Shown: in pieces, positions 16,798 to 24,915 of the stretch
How positions within the stretch are numbered: position 1 is the stretch's first letter
How the letters are laid out: every line of letters begins with the position of its first letter
Assembly (NCBI GenBank): GCA_035650215.1
Contig: DASRIC010000093.1
Span: 23,479 to 87,478, forward strand
From: JACVRW01 sp035650215
GTDB lineage: Bacteria; Actinomycetota; Thermoleophilia; Solirubrobacterales; Thermoleophilaceae
DNA length: 64,000 bases
Direction of reading: 5' to 3'
Position numbers and translations under genes: made by a program
The notes under the pieces: generated by a model
The model's database searches: none
The model's input: only the letters and a program-made list of their open reading frames with translations
Told to the model about the DNA's origin: nothing

Positions 16798-17718
16798 ATG
16801 CCGCTGCCGCCGCGTGCCCTGCTCGCGCTCCTCGCCGTCGTGCTCCTCGCGGGATGCAACGAGAACGACGACCGCGGCGCCGAGCGCACGGCTGCTCTGC
16901 AAGAGGTCGAGGGCACGCTGAACCTCGAGCGCAGCCAGACCGGGCCGCCCGACGCGGGCACGCGCGGAGGCCACGGCGCCGACCGCTACCTGCTTCGCGC
17001 CCGCGATGCGACGGCGACCGTGACCGGCACGGTGAGGCCGGCGTTGGCGGCGATCGAGCTGGTGGACGAGGCGGGCGCTCGCGTGGCTCGCGCGAACGTG
17101 GCGCCCGACGGCAGGTTCGTGGCGGCCCTGCCGGAGCTGCCGCGCCGCGGAAGTGTGACGTTCCGCCTGACGGCCAGGTCCGGGAGCGCCCAGCCGTGGA
17201 AGACCGGGATCGTGGCCTCGCGCGCGCCGGCGGCGGAGCGGCGAGCCCGGGCCGCGCGGGACGTCCGGGTGCCGGCACGCGACCGCACGCCGCCCGCCGC
17301 GATCCTCCTGCTGCGCAGCGGCGGACGCGTGGTGAGCTCCACGGCGCCAGTGCGCGCCGACCGGGACCCGCCGATCCGGCTGGCCGGGCCATCGGTAGCT
17401 CTCACCGCTTTGATCCGCGACCGCGACGGCGGCACCGGCCGGATACGAGCGTCGCTCACCTACCGGCGGATCTGCCCCGACTCGGCGGGCGGCCGCAGGG
17501 TCGTGCCTCGGGTGCACCACTTCCCTCCAGCCGAAATCGCCCGCGTCCAGCTGCCGCCGGGGGCGCTCGCCCCGGCCGAGCGCCGGCGTAAAGCCCGGCT
17601 GCGGCTCGCGCTCCGGCCCGGCTGCGTCCTGCGCGGCAAGGCGTGGGCGGACGCGACCAACGCATCCGGACTCGAGAGCTTCAGCGATCAGATCCGGTTC
17701 GAGCTCGGCCGGGTATAA
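16798..17718 (+). CDS. Putative lipoprotein with Ig-like domains
   Basis: 306 aa from the ATG at 16798. This start gives a clean lipoprotein signal (ALLALLAVVLLAGCNEND, lipobox LAGC, Cys20); the open frame extends 19 codons further up but without sense. The mature part is Arg/Pro-rich and beta-type (ATVTGTVRPALAAIELVDEA, then RGSVTFRLTARSGS and RIRASLTYRRICPDS), consistent with one or two Ig-like domains. Membrane-anchored, outside the cell. Function unknown. Confidence 0.78.
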   Translation: MPLPPRALLALLAVVLLAGCNENDDRGAERTAALQEVEGTLNLERSQTGPPDAGTRGGHGADRYLLRARDATATVTGTVRPALAAIELVDEAGARVARANVAPDGRFVAALPELPRRGSVTFRLTARSGSAQPWKTGIVASRAPAAERRARAARDVRVPARDRTPPAAILLLRSGGRVVSSTAPVRADRDPPIRLAGPSVALTALIRDRDGGTGRIRASLTYRRICPDSAGGRRVVPRVHHFPPAEIARVQLPPGALAPAERRRKARLRLALRPGCVLRGKAWADATNASGLESFSDQIRFELGRV

Positions 17719-17766
17719 CCCACGAGCAACGAATCGACCCCGGGCCCTGCCCGGGAGGGGGTACAC

Positions 17767-18222
17767 ATGCCTCGCAGTCTCGCCGTACTGGTAGTGGGAG
17801 TCGTTACAGCACTGGTGGTGGCCGGAGTGGCCACGGCCGCCGACGGGGGCCGGCCGTTCTCAACCTCGCTCACGGGAGCCGAGGAAGCCCCGGGCCCGGG
17901 TGACGCGAACGCCACCGGGCAGGCGGACATCACGCTCAACCAAGGCTTGGGCACGGTCTGCTACGACCTCGACTGGGCGGATGTCGACGGAACGGTGTTC
18001 GCCGCGCATATCCACGTTGGACCCGCGGGCTCACCCGGACCGATCGTGGTGACGCTGTTCACCGGCACCCTGGGCGGCACGGGTGGTGCGAGCGGCTGCG
18101 TGGAGGACGTCGATCCCGCGCTGATCAAGGCGATCCGCCAGGATCCGTCGGCCTACTACGTGAACGTCCACAGCCGTCCCAATTTCCCGGGCGGAGCGAT
18201 TCGCGGGCAGCTCGGCAAGTAG
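17767..18222 (+). CDS. CHRD-domain secreted protein
   Basis: 151 aa. Signal peptide 1-24 (LAVLVVGVVTALVVAGVATA). A CHRD domain fills the rest: FSTSLTGAEEAPGPGDANATG, GTVCYDLDWADVDG, AAHIHVGPAGSPGPIVVTLF and the terminal YYVNVHSRPNFPGGAIRGQL. CHRD domains occur in chordin and in many bacterial exported proteins of unclear role. Upstream, GGGAGGGGG gives a strong ribosome site. A perfect inverted repeat lies just downstream and could terminate transcription. Confidence 0.9.
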   Translation: MPRSLAVLVVGVVTALVVAGVATAADGGRPFSTSLTGAEEAPGPGDANATGQADITLNQGLGTVCYDLDWADVDGTVFAAHIHVGPAGSPGPIVVTLFTGTLGGTGGASGCVEDVDPALIKAIRQDPSAYYVNVHSRPNFPGGAIRGQLGK

Positions 18223-18236
18223 CGACCCCGCAGGAC

Positions 18237-18280
18237 GAACGTCCCGGAGTAGCGCCCATAGCGGCTACTCCGGGACGTTC
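18237..18280. repeat. Perfect 17-bp inverted repeat, related to the one at 30104-30147
   Basis: GAACGTCCCGGAGTAGC at 18237-18253 is mirrored exactly at 18264-18280 around a 10-nt loop. It lies between the CHRD stop and the next start. A near-copy with one mismatch occurs at 30104-30147. It may act as a terminator (no T-run follows) or be a dispersed palindromic (REP-like) element. Confidence 0.75.
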
Positions 18281-18291
18281 ATGATTCGGGC

Positions 18292-18699
18292 ATGGAAACC
18301 GCGAGCGAGGAACCGGCCCGCCTCTTCGCCGAGGCGATCACGCGCGGCGATGTCGACGCCGCCGTGGCCGTCTGCCATCCGCGCGTCGAGTTCCACTCGA
18401 TGCTCGACATCAGCGGGCGGTTCTACAGGGGCCACGACGGGATCAGGCGCTACATGGACGACGTGGCGTCCGCATGGGACGAATGGCGGGTCGAGGTCGA
18501 CCGCATCACCGAAGGGCCCGACGGGCGCGTGCTGATCGTGATGACGATGCACGCCCGCGGTAAGGGCAGCGGGGTGTCGCTCGCCGAGTGCACCGCCCAC
18601 ATCTGGACCCTCGGCGACGGGAAGCTCCTCCGCAACGAGCCCTTCCGCGAGCCCGAGGTCGCGCTGCGCGAGCTCGGGCTGCGGGCGGAAGCGGGCTAG
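18292..18699 (+). CDS. SnoaL/NTF2-like fold protein
   Basis: 135 aa. Pattern of the NTF2-like superfamily: N-terminal helices (ARLFAEAITRGDVDAAVAVC), then HPRVEFHSM, FYRGHDGIRRYMDDVASAWD and a beta-sheet end (VLIVMTMHARGKGSG, AHIWTLGDGKLLRNEPF). Members include ketosteroid isomerase-like and polyketide cyclase-like enzymes and many non-enzymatic binding proteins; no specific activity can be assigned. The start lies 12 nt after the palindromic repeat. The stop overlaps the convergent gene. Confidence 0.82.
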   Translation: METASEEPARLFAEAITRGDVDAAVAVCHPRVEFHSMLDISGRFYRGHDGIRRYMDDVASAWDEWRVEVDRITEGPDGRVLIVMTMHARGKGSGVSLAECTAHIWTLGDGKLLRNEPFREPEVALRELGLRAEAG

Positions 18700-19433
18700 G
18701 AGCGGCTGCGCGGCGTTCGCACGCCGAGCACGAGCAGTCCGATCGACGTGAGCAGCAGGAACGCGCCTGCGCCGAGAGCGCTCCAGCCGATCTCGTCGAG
18801 GAACGGCAGGGTGGCGCCGGCGCTCACGTCGGCCCGCACGGCCGGCGATCCGTCCTCGTTCATAACGACGACCGACCAATCGCCGTCCTCAACCTCCCAG
18901 GTCAGAGTCTGGGCCCCGGCTCCGTGGGCGGATGCCGCCCAGAACCGCTGCCCGCCCGGCGCCTCCGGCCGGTCCCGCCCGGCTTGCGGGGAGTAGCTCG
19001 CCTCGAACGGGTCGACGTCGACGTCCACGACCGCGCTGTGAGCTACCCCGCGCAGGTAGTGGTCCACCTCGTCCGTTCGAGCTATCCCGACGAAGACGGG
19101 CTTGTCGCTATCCGGCTCGACCTCGATCCGGATGTCGCCAAGCCCGGTCGAGTCGATCAGTCCCTCCACCCCATCGAGATCGACGTCCAGGCTCTCGCTG
19201 GCCAGCGCGCGCGTCCCGGTCTGGAACCGTTCGCTGTCGGTCGACAGATAGCCGCGCTCGTCCTTCTGGTCTTCGCCGAGGAAGGCCAGGCCGCCAAGCG
19301 TGATCAGGACGGCAGATGTGAGCCCGGCAACGGCGGACGCGACGATCAGGAGCACCCGGGCTCCTGTCGAGCGCTCCCGCGAGGCCGGGACGGGGGTGTT
19401 GGTGCTGGTCTTGGTGTTGGTGTCAGTTGGCAT
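18696..19433 (-). CDS. Two-helix membrane protein, unknown
   Basis: 245 aa. A Thr/Asn-rich cytoplasmic N-terminus, TM1 at ~25-53 (VLLIVASAVAGLTSAVLITL), an external domain of ~160 residues (LGDIRIEVEPDSDKPVFVGI, TWEVEDGDWSVVVMNEDGS, VRADVSAGATLPFL) and TM2 at ~216-239. The DWSVVVMNxDGSxxVxADVSxGA phrase recurs in uncharacterised actinobacterial membrane proteins. The N-terminal NTKTSTNT tract is low complexity. Convergent with the SnoaL-like gene. Role unknown. Confidence 0.82.
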   Translation of the reverse strand: MPTDTNTKTSTNTPVPASRERSTGARVLLIVASAVAGLTSAVLITLGGLAFLGEDQKDERGYLSTDSERFQTGTRALASESLDVDLDGVEGLIDSTGLGDIRIEVEPDSDKPVFVGIARTDEVDHYLRGVAHSAVVDVDVDPFEASYSPQAGRDRPEAPGGQRFWAASAHGAGAQTLTWEVEDGDWSVVVMNEDGSPAVRADVSAGATLPFLDEIGWSALGAGAFLLLTSIGLLVLGVRTPRSRS

Positions 19434-19494
19434 GGCTCAAGGGTCCCGTCCGGGCGCAGGAAAGACATCGGGCGGGAGCCCTGAACCTGCGCCC

Positions 19495-20268
19495 TCAGGC
19501 GGGCCGCCCGTCGCGGCCGTGGATGCGGCGCGAGATCCGTGCGGCCGAGCGGCTCACCTGCACGGCCAGCGCCGTGCGAGCCTCGCCCTCGACCTCGCCC
19601 GCGGGGAAGGTGAGCGCCACCGCCGCGACCGGGTGCCCGGTGTGGTCGAGCACGGCGGAGGCCACCGACGCGAAGCCGGGAGTTATCGCGCCGTCCTCCT
19701 GCGCGTGACCGTCGCGCCGTACGCCGGCGAGTAGCCGCCGCAGCTCGGCCGGCGACGCGGCCCCGGGGCCGCCGCGGCGGACGAAGGCCGCGCGGTTGGG
19801 AAACAACGCGCGCACCTGCTGGGGCGGGAGCGCGGCCAGCATCGCGAGCCCGCTGGCGGTGAGGTGGGCGGGCAGGCGCACGCCCACATCCGTGACCAGG
19901 CTGGGCCGGCCGGGGGCGCGCTGCTCGATCACGTAGAGCACGTCGCGGCCGTGCAGCACGGCGAGGTGGCCGGAGTGGGTGGTGGTGTCGACCAGGCGGG
20001 TGAGCGCGGTCTGGCCGATCCAGCGCAGCGGCTCCTGGCGCGAGTACGCCGCGCCGAGCTCGAAGGCCGCCACGCCGAGTCCGTAGCGCCGCTGCTCCGG
20101 CAGGTGGGACACGAAGCCCTGACGGCGCAGCACGGCCAGCAGGTGATAGACGCTCGAGCGCGGCAGGTCGAGGTCCCGCGCGATCGCCGCGGCCGGCAGC
20201 GGCGCGGCGTGGCGGGCGAGCAGCTGCAGCAGCTCGAGCGCGCGGGTGGCGGCGGGGGCGTTCGGCAC
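19495..20268 (-). CDS. IclR-family regulator, probable hut repressor/activator
   Basis: 257 aa. N-terminal IclR winged helix (ALELLQLLARHAAPLPAAAI, LPRSSVYHLLAVLRRQGFV) and C-terminal effector domain (LYVIEQRAPGRPSLVTDVG, RLPAHLTASGLAMLAALP, GFASVASAVLDHTGHPVAAV). It is transcribed divergently from hutH with 80 bp between starts, and a perfect 16-bp palindrome lies in that gap. This arrangement is typical for a local regulator, so control of histidine catabolism is likely. Whether it represses or activates, and whether the ligand is urocanate, cannot be read from sequence. Confidence 0.9.
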   Translation of the reverse strand: MPNAPAATRALELLQLLARHAAPLPAAAIARDLDLPRSSVYHLLAVLRRQGFVSHLPEQRRYGLGVAAFELGAAYSRQEPLRWIGQTALTRLVDTTTHSGHLAVLHGRDVLYVIEQRAPGRPSLVTDVGVRLPAHLTASGLAMLAALPPQQVRALFPNRAAFVRRGGPGAASPAELRRLLAGVRRDGHAQEDGAITPGFASVASAVLDHTGHPVAAVALTFPAGEVEGEARTALAVQVSRSAARISRRIHGRDGRPA

Positions 20269-20279
20269 GGCCGGAGATT

Positions 20280-20295
20280 GTCTCAGATCTGAGAC
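20280..20295. promoter_or_regulatory. Perfect 16-bp palindrome, candidate operator of the hut IclR regulator
   Basis: GTCTCAGATCTGAGAC is its own reverse complement. It lies 12 bp before the IclR start and 54 bp before the hutH ATG, inside the shared divergent promoter region. Position and symmetry fit a dimeric regulator site; no binding data. Confidence 0.7.
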
Positions 20296-20348
20296 GGAAG
20301 CCCGGCGGATCGTTCGACCGCCGCGGCCTCGCTCGGTCTAATGCAGCC

Positions 20349-21896
20349 ATGGGCCAAGCGGGCAGCGTCGCCGTGGGTACAGGGCCGCCGAGCTTCGAGG
20401 ACGTGGTGGCCGTGGCGCGCCACGGCGCCGCCGTCGAGCTGACCGAGGAGGCGCTCGGCGCGATCGGCCGCAGCCGCGCGATCGTCGACGCGCTCGCCGG
20501 CGAGGAGCGGCCGCACTACGGCGTGTCCACGGGCTTCGGCGCGCTCGCCACCCGCCACATCCCGGCCGACCGGCGCGCGGGCCTCCAGCGCAGCCTGATC
20601 CGCAGCCACGCGGCCGGCTCGGGCGACGAGGTCGAGCGGGAGGTGGTGCGGGCGATGATGCTCCTCCGGCTGGCGACCCTCGGCGGCGGACGCACCGGCG
20701 TGCGCCCGCTCACGGCCTCCGGCTACGCCGCGATCCTCTCCGCCGGGATCACGCCGGTCGTGCACGAGCACGGCTCGCTCGGATGCTCCGGCGACCTGGC
20801 GCCGCTGGCGCACTGCGCGCTCGCTTTGATGGGAGAGGGGAACGTGCGGGACGCCTCCGGCGAGCTGCGCCCGGCCGCTGACGCGCTCGCGGCCGCGGGC
20901 ATCGAGCCGGTGGAGCTGGCCGAGAAGGAGGGGCTCGCGCTGATCAACGGAACGGACGGGATGCTCGGCATGCTCGTGCTCGCCTGCGTGGACCTGCGCG
21001 AGCTGCTCGTGGTGGCCGACCTCACCGCCGCGATGAGCGTCGAGGGCCTGCTCGGCACCGACCGCGTGTTCGCCGCCGACCTCCAGGAGCTTCGGCCCCA
21101 GCTCGGCCAGGCCGGCTCCGCCGCCAACCTGCGCGCGGTGCTCTCGGACAGCGAGATCGTGGCCAGCCACCGCGGCCCCGAGGACCCGCGCGTGCAGGAC
21201 GCCTATTCGCTTCGCTGCGCGCCGGCGGTGGCCGGTGCCGCGCGCGACACGCTCGGCCACGCGGCCGCCGTGGCGGAGCGCGAGCTGGCCGCGGCGGTGG
21301 ACAACCCCGTGATCACGCTCGATGGGCGCGTGGAGTCGAACGGCAACTTCCACGGCGCCCCGCTCGGCTACGTGCTCGACTTCCTCGCGATCGCCGCCGC
21401 CGACCTGGCGAGCATGTCCGAGCGCCGCACCGACCGCTTCCTCGACGTGGCCCGCAACCACGGGCTCCCGGCGTTCCTGGCCGAGGACCCGGGCGTGGAC
21501 TCCGGCCAGATGATCGCCCAGTACACGCAGGCCGCGCTCGTGTCCGAGCTCAAGCGGCTGGCCTCGCCGGCCAGTGTCGACTCGATCCCGAGCTCGGCGA
21601 TGCAGGAGGACCACGTGTCGATGGGCTGGGCCGCCGCCCGCAAGCTGCGCCGCTCGATCGACGGGCTCACGCGCGTGCTCGCGATCGAGCTGCTCACGGC
21701 GGCTCGCGGGATCGAGCTGCGCGCGCCGCTCTCACCGGCGCCGGCCACGGCGGCGGTGATCGCGGCGCTCCGCGAGACCACGCCCGGCCCTGGGGGCGAC
21801 CGCTTCCTGGCGCCGGAGATCGAGTCGACCCACGAGCTGATCCGAAGCGGCCGCGCGCGCCAGGCCGCGGAGTCCGTGACAGGCGCGCTGGCATAG
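20349..21896 (+). CDS. hutH: Histidine ammonia-lyase
   Basis: 515 aa. Converts L-histidine to trans-urocanate and ammonia, the first step of histidine degradation. Seen: catalytic Tyr57 in YGVSTGFGALA, the MIO region HGSLGCSGDLAPLAH, VMD-type C-terminal core NPVI and NFHGAPLGYVLDF, and VDSIPSSAMQEDHVSMGW. The MIO tripeptide is Cys146-Ser147-Gly148 rather than the usual Ala-Ser-Gly. First gene of hutHUFI, divergent from the IclR regulator. Context (urocanase, HutF, HutI) supports HAL over PAL/TAL. Confidence 0.96.
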   Translation: MGQAGSVAVGTGPPSFEDVVAVARHGAAVELTEEALGAIGRSRAIVDALAGEERPHYGVSTGFGALATRHIPADRRAGLQRSLIRSHAAGSGDEVEREVVRAMMLLRLATLGGGRTGVRPLTASGYAAILSAGITPVVHEHGSLGCSGDLAPLAHCALALMGEGNVRDASGELRPAADALAAAGIEPVELAEKEGLALINGTDGMLGMLVLACVDLRELLVVADLTAAMSVEGLLGTDRVFAADLQELRPQLGQAGSAANLRAVLSDSEIVASHRGPEDPRVQDAYSLRCAPAVAGAARDTLGHAAAVAERELAAAVDNPVITLDGRVESNGNFHGAPLGYVLDFLAIAAADLASMSERRTDRFLDVARNHGLPAFLAEDPGVDSGQMIAQYTQAALVSELKRLASPASVDSIPSSAMQEDHVSMGWAAARKLRRSIDGLTRVLAIELLTAARGIELRAPLSPAPATAAVIAALRETTPGPGGDRFLAPEIESTHELIRSGRARQAAESVTGALA

Positions 21897-21925
21897 ATGA
21901 GCTCTACATGACCGAAGGAGGAGCC

Positions 21926-23587
21926 ATGAGCACGTCCACCCGCGTGATTCGCGCGGCTCGCGGGAGCGAGCTGTCCTGCCGCGGCTGGCAGCAGGAGGCC
22001 GCGCTGCGCATGCTGCAGAACAACCTCGACCCGGAGAACGCCGAGCACCCGGAGGAGCTCGTTGTGTACGGCGGGCGCGGCAAGGCGGCGCGCGACTGGC
22101 CGTCGTTCGATGCGATCGTGCGCACGCTGCGCACGCTCGGCGACGACGAGACGCTGCTCGTGCAGTCCGGCCGCCCGGTGGGCGTGTTCGCCACGCACGA
22201 GTGGGCGCCGCGGGTGCTGATCGCGAACTCGAACCTCGTGGGCGACTGGGCCACCTGGGACGAGTTCCGCCGGCTCGAGGCGCTCGGGCTGACGATGTAC
22301 GGGCAGATGACCGCCGGGTCCTGGATCTACATCGGCAGCCAGGGGATCCTGCAGGGCACCTACGAGACGTTCGCCGCCGTGGCCGCCAAGCGCTTCGGCG
22401 ACACGCTCGCCGGCACGATCACCCTCACCGGCGGGCTCGGCGGGATGGGCGGCGCCCAGCCGCTCGCGGTGTCGATGGCGGGCGGCGTGTCGATCTGCGT
22501 GGACGTCGACCCGTCGCGCATCGCGCGCCGGATCCAGCACGGCTACCTCGACGTGGAGGCCGCCGACGCGGACGAGGCGCTGCGCCTTGCCGTCGAGGCC
22601 CGCGACGCGCGCCGCCCGCTGTCGATCGGCCTGCTCGGAAACTGCGCGACCGTGGTTCCGCAGCTGCTGGCAGACGGCGCCCCGATCGACGTGGTGACCG
22701 ACCAGACGTCGGCGCACGACCCGCTGGCCTACCTCCCGGAGGGCGTCGCGTTCGAGGACTGGCAGAGCTTCGCGCGCGAGCGGCCGGACGAGTTCACCGA
22801 TCGTGCGCGCGAGTCGATGGCGCGTCATGTGGAGGCGATGGTGGGCTTCCAGGACGCGGGCGCGGAGGTGTTCGACTACGGCAACTCGATCCGCACCGAG
22901 GCCAAGCTCGGCGGCTACGAGCGCGCCTTCGAGTTCCCCGGCTTCGTGCCGGCCTACATCCGGCCGCTGTTCTGCGAGGGCAGGGGGCCGTTCCGCTGGG
23001 CGGCGCTCTCCGGCGACCCCGCGGACATCGCCGCGACCGACCGCGCGGTGCTCGACCTGTTCCCCGAGAACGAGACGCTGGCGCGCTGGATGCACACGGC
23101 CGCCGAGAAGGTGCAGTTCCAGGGGCTGCCGGCTCGGATCTGCTGGCTCGGATACGGCGAGCGCCATCTGGCCGGCCTGCGCTTCAACGAGCTGGTGGCG
23201 AGCGGCGAGATCACGGCGCCGATCGTGATCGGGCGCGACCACCTCGACTGCGGCTCGGTGGCCTCCCCGTACCGGGAGACGGAGGCGATGGCGGACGGCT
23301 CGGACGCGATCGCCGACTGGCCGCTCCTGAACGCGATGGTGAACACCGCCTCGGGGGCGTCCTGGGTGTCGATCCACCACGGCGGCGGCGTGGGCATCGG
23401 CCGCTCGATCCACGCCGGCCAGGTGTCGGTGGCCGACGGCACGGAGCTCGCGGCCCAGAAGCTCGAGCGCGTGCTCACGAACGACCCCGGCACGGGCATC
23501 ATGCGCCACGTGGACGCCGGTTACGAGCGGGCCGCCGAGGTCGCGGAGGAGCGCGGCGTGCGGGTGCCGATGCTGGAGAGCGAGTGA
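21926..23587 (+). CDS. hutU: Urocanate hydratase
   Basis: 553 aa. NAD-dependent hydration of urocanate to 4-imidazolone-5-propionate. Seen: CRGWQQEAALRMLQNNLDPE at the N-terminus, NAD-site GGLGGMGGAQPLA, TDQTSAHDP, VFDYGNSIR, GRDHLDCGSVASPYRETEAM and HHGGGVGIGRSIHAG. Two ATGs are possible. The one at 21926 is preceded by GAAGGAGGA and is preferred over 21908, which would place the ribosome site inside the gene. The stop overlaps hutF by 4 nt. Confidence 0.96.
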   Translation: MSTSTRVIRAARGSELSCRGWQQEAALRMLQNNLDPENAEHPEELVVYGGRGKAARDWPSFDAIVRTLRTLGDDETLLVQSGRPVGVFATHEWAPRVLIANSNLVGDWATWDEFRRLEALGLTMYGQMTAGSWIYIGSQGILQGTYETFAAVAAKRFGDTLAGTITLTGGLGGMGGAQPLAVSMAGGVSICVDVDPSRIARRIQHGYLDVEAADADEALRLAVEARDARRPLSIGLLGNCATVVPQLLADGAPIDVVTDQTSAHDPLAYLPEGVAFEDWQSFARERPDEFTDRARESMARHVEAMVGFQDAGAEVFDYGNSIRTEAKLGGYERAFEFPGFVPAYIRPLFCEGRGPFRWAALSGDPADIAATDRAVLDLFPENETLARWMHTAAEKVQFQGLPARICWLGYGERHLAGLRFNELVASGEITAPIVIGRDHLDCGSVASPYRETEAMADGSDAIADWPLLNAMVNTASGASWVSIHHGGGVGIGRSIHAGQVSVADGTELAAQKLERVLTNDPGTGIMRHVDAGYERAAEVAEERGVRVPMLESE

Positions 23588-24915
23588 CGCGCTACTGGGC
23601 CGACCATGCCTGGCTCGGCGGGGAGCGCGTCGAGAGCGAGGTCTTGATCGAGGTCGACGGGGGGCGCTTCGGGGCGGTCGCGCCGGCGGCGCCCCGGCCC
23701 ACGGACGCCACCCACCTGCGCGGCGTGACCCTGCCGGGCCTCGCGAACGCCCACTCGCACGCATTCCAGCGCGCGCTGCGCGGGCGCACGCATCGGGCGG
23801 GCGGGAGCTTCTGGACCTGGCGCCAGGACATGTACGCGCTCGCCGAGCTGCTCACACCCGGCTCGTACCGCGAGCTCGCCCGCGCCACCTACGCGGAGAT
23901 GGTGCTCGCGGGGATCACCTGCGTGGGCGAGTTCCACTACCTCCACCACGACGCCGGCGGCGCGCGCTACGACGAGCCGAACGCGTTCGGCCAAGTGCTT
24001 ATCGAGGCCGCGGCCGACGTCGGCATCCGCATCACGCTGCTCGACGCGTGCTACCTGGCCGGCGGCATCGGCCAGCCGCTCGAGGGGCCTCAACGGCGCT
24101 TCGGCGACGCCGACGCCGCCGCCTGGGCGGAGCGCGTGAGCGCGCTGGCGGCGCCCGACCACGCGCGCATGGGCGCGGCGATCCACTCCGTGCGGGCCGT
24201 GCCCGAGGACCAGCTCGACACCGTGGTCGCCTGGGCGCGCGAGCGCGAGGCGCCCCTCCACTTCCACCTCTCCGAGCAGCGGGCGGAGAACGAGGCCTGC
24301 CTGGCCGCCTACGGCCGCACGCCCGCGCGGCTGCTCGAAGACCACGGCGCCCTCGGGCCGCGCTCGTGCGCCGTGCACGCCACCCACCTGTCCGACGACG
24401 ACATCGCGCTGCTCGGCGGCTCGGCCACGGCGATCTGCATGTGCGCGACCACCGAGCGCGACCTCGCCGACGGCATCGGCCCCGCCGCGTCCCTCAGCGC
24501 CGCGGGCTCCCCGCTCGTCCTGGGGAGCGACAGCAACGCGCTCGTCGACATGTTCGAGGAGGCGCGCGCGGTCGAGCTCGACGAGCGCCTCGTCTCCGAG
24601 CGGCGCGGGCATTGGCCGGCGCCGGGACTGCTGGCCGCGGCGAGTGCGAACGGGCACGCCGCGCTCGGCTGGCCCGACGCCGGGCGGATCGAGCCCGGCG
24701 CACGCGCTGACCTCGTAACGATCGGGCTCGACTCCGTGCGGCTGGCGGGCGCCGAGCCGGCCACCCTGCTGGAGTCGCTCGTGTTCTCGGCCGCGCCGGG
24801 AGACGTGCGCGAGGTGGTGGCCGGCGGTCGCCGCATCGTGGCCGGCGGGCGCCACGAGCTCGTCGACGACGTGCCCCGCGGCCTCCGGAGCGCGATCGCG
24901 ACGGTGCTCGCATGA
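23584..24915 (+). CDS. hutF: Formimidoylglutamate deiminase
   Basis: 443 aa amidohydrolase-superfamily enzyme. Hydrolyses N-formimino-L-glutamate to N-formyl-L-glutamate and ammonia. Seen: metal-binding ANAHSHAFQRALRG (His57, His59), WTWRQDMYALAE, HFHLSEQRAENEAC, HATHLSDDD, and GSDSNALVDMFEEARAVEL, all typical for HutF rather than a generic deaminase. GTG start overlapping hutU (GTGA); ATGA overlap with hutI. Its presence commits the pathway to the HutF/HutG five-step route. Confidence 0.95.
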   Translation: MTRYWADHAWLGGERVESEVLIEVDGGRFGAVAPAAPRPTDATHLRGVTLPGLANAHSHAFQRALRGRTHRAGGSFWTWRQDMYALAELLTPGSYRELARATYAEMVLAGITCVGEFHYLHHDAGGARYDEPNAFGQVLIEAAADVGIRITLLDACYLAGGIGQPLEGPQRRFGDADAAAWAERVSALAAPDHARMGAAIHSVRAVPEDQLDTVVAWAREREAPLHFHLSEQRAENEACLAAYGRTPARLLEDHGALGPRSCAVHATHLSDDDIALLGGSATAICMCATTERDLADGIGPAASLSAAGSPLVLGSDSNALVDMFEEARAVELDERLVSERRGHWPAPGLLAAASANGHAALGWPDAGRIEPGARADLVTIGLDSVRLAGAEPATLLESLVFSAAPGDVREVVAGGRRIVAGGRHELVDDVPRGLRSAIATVLA

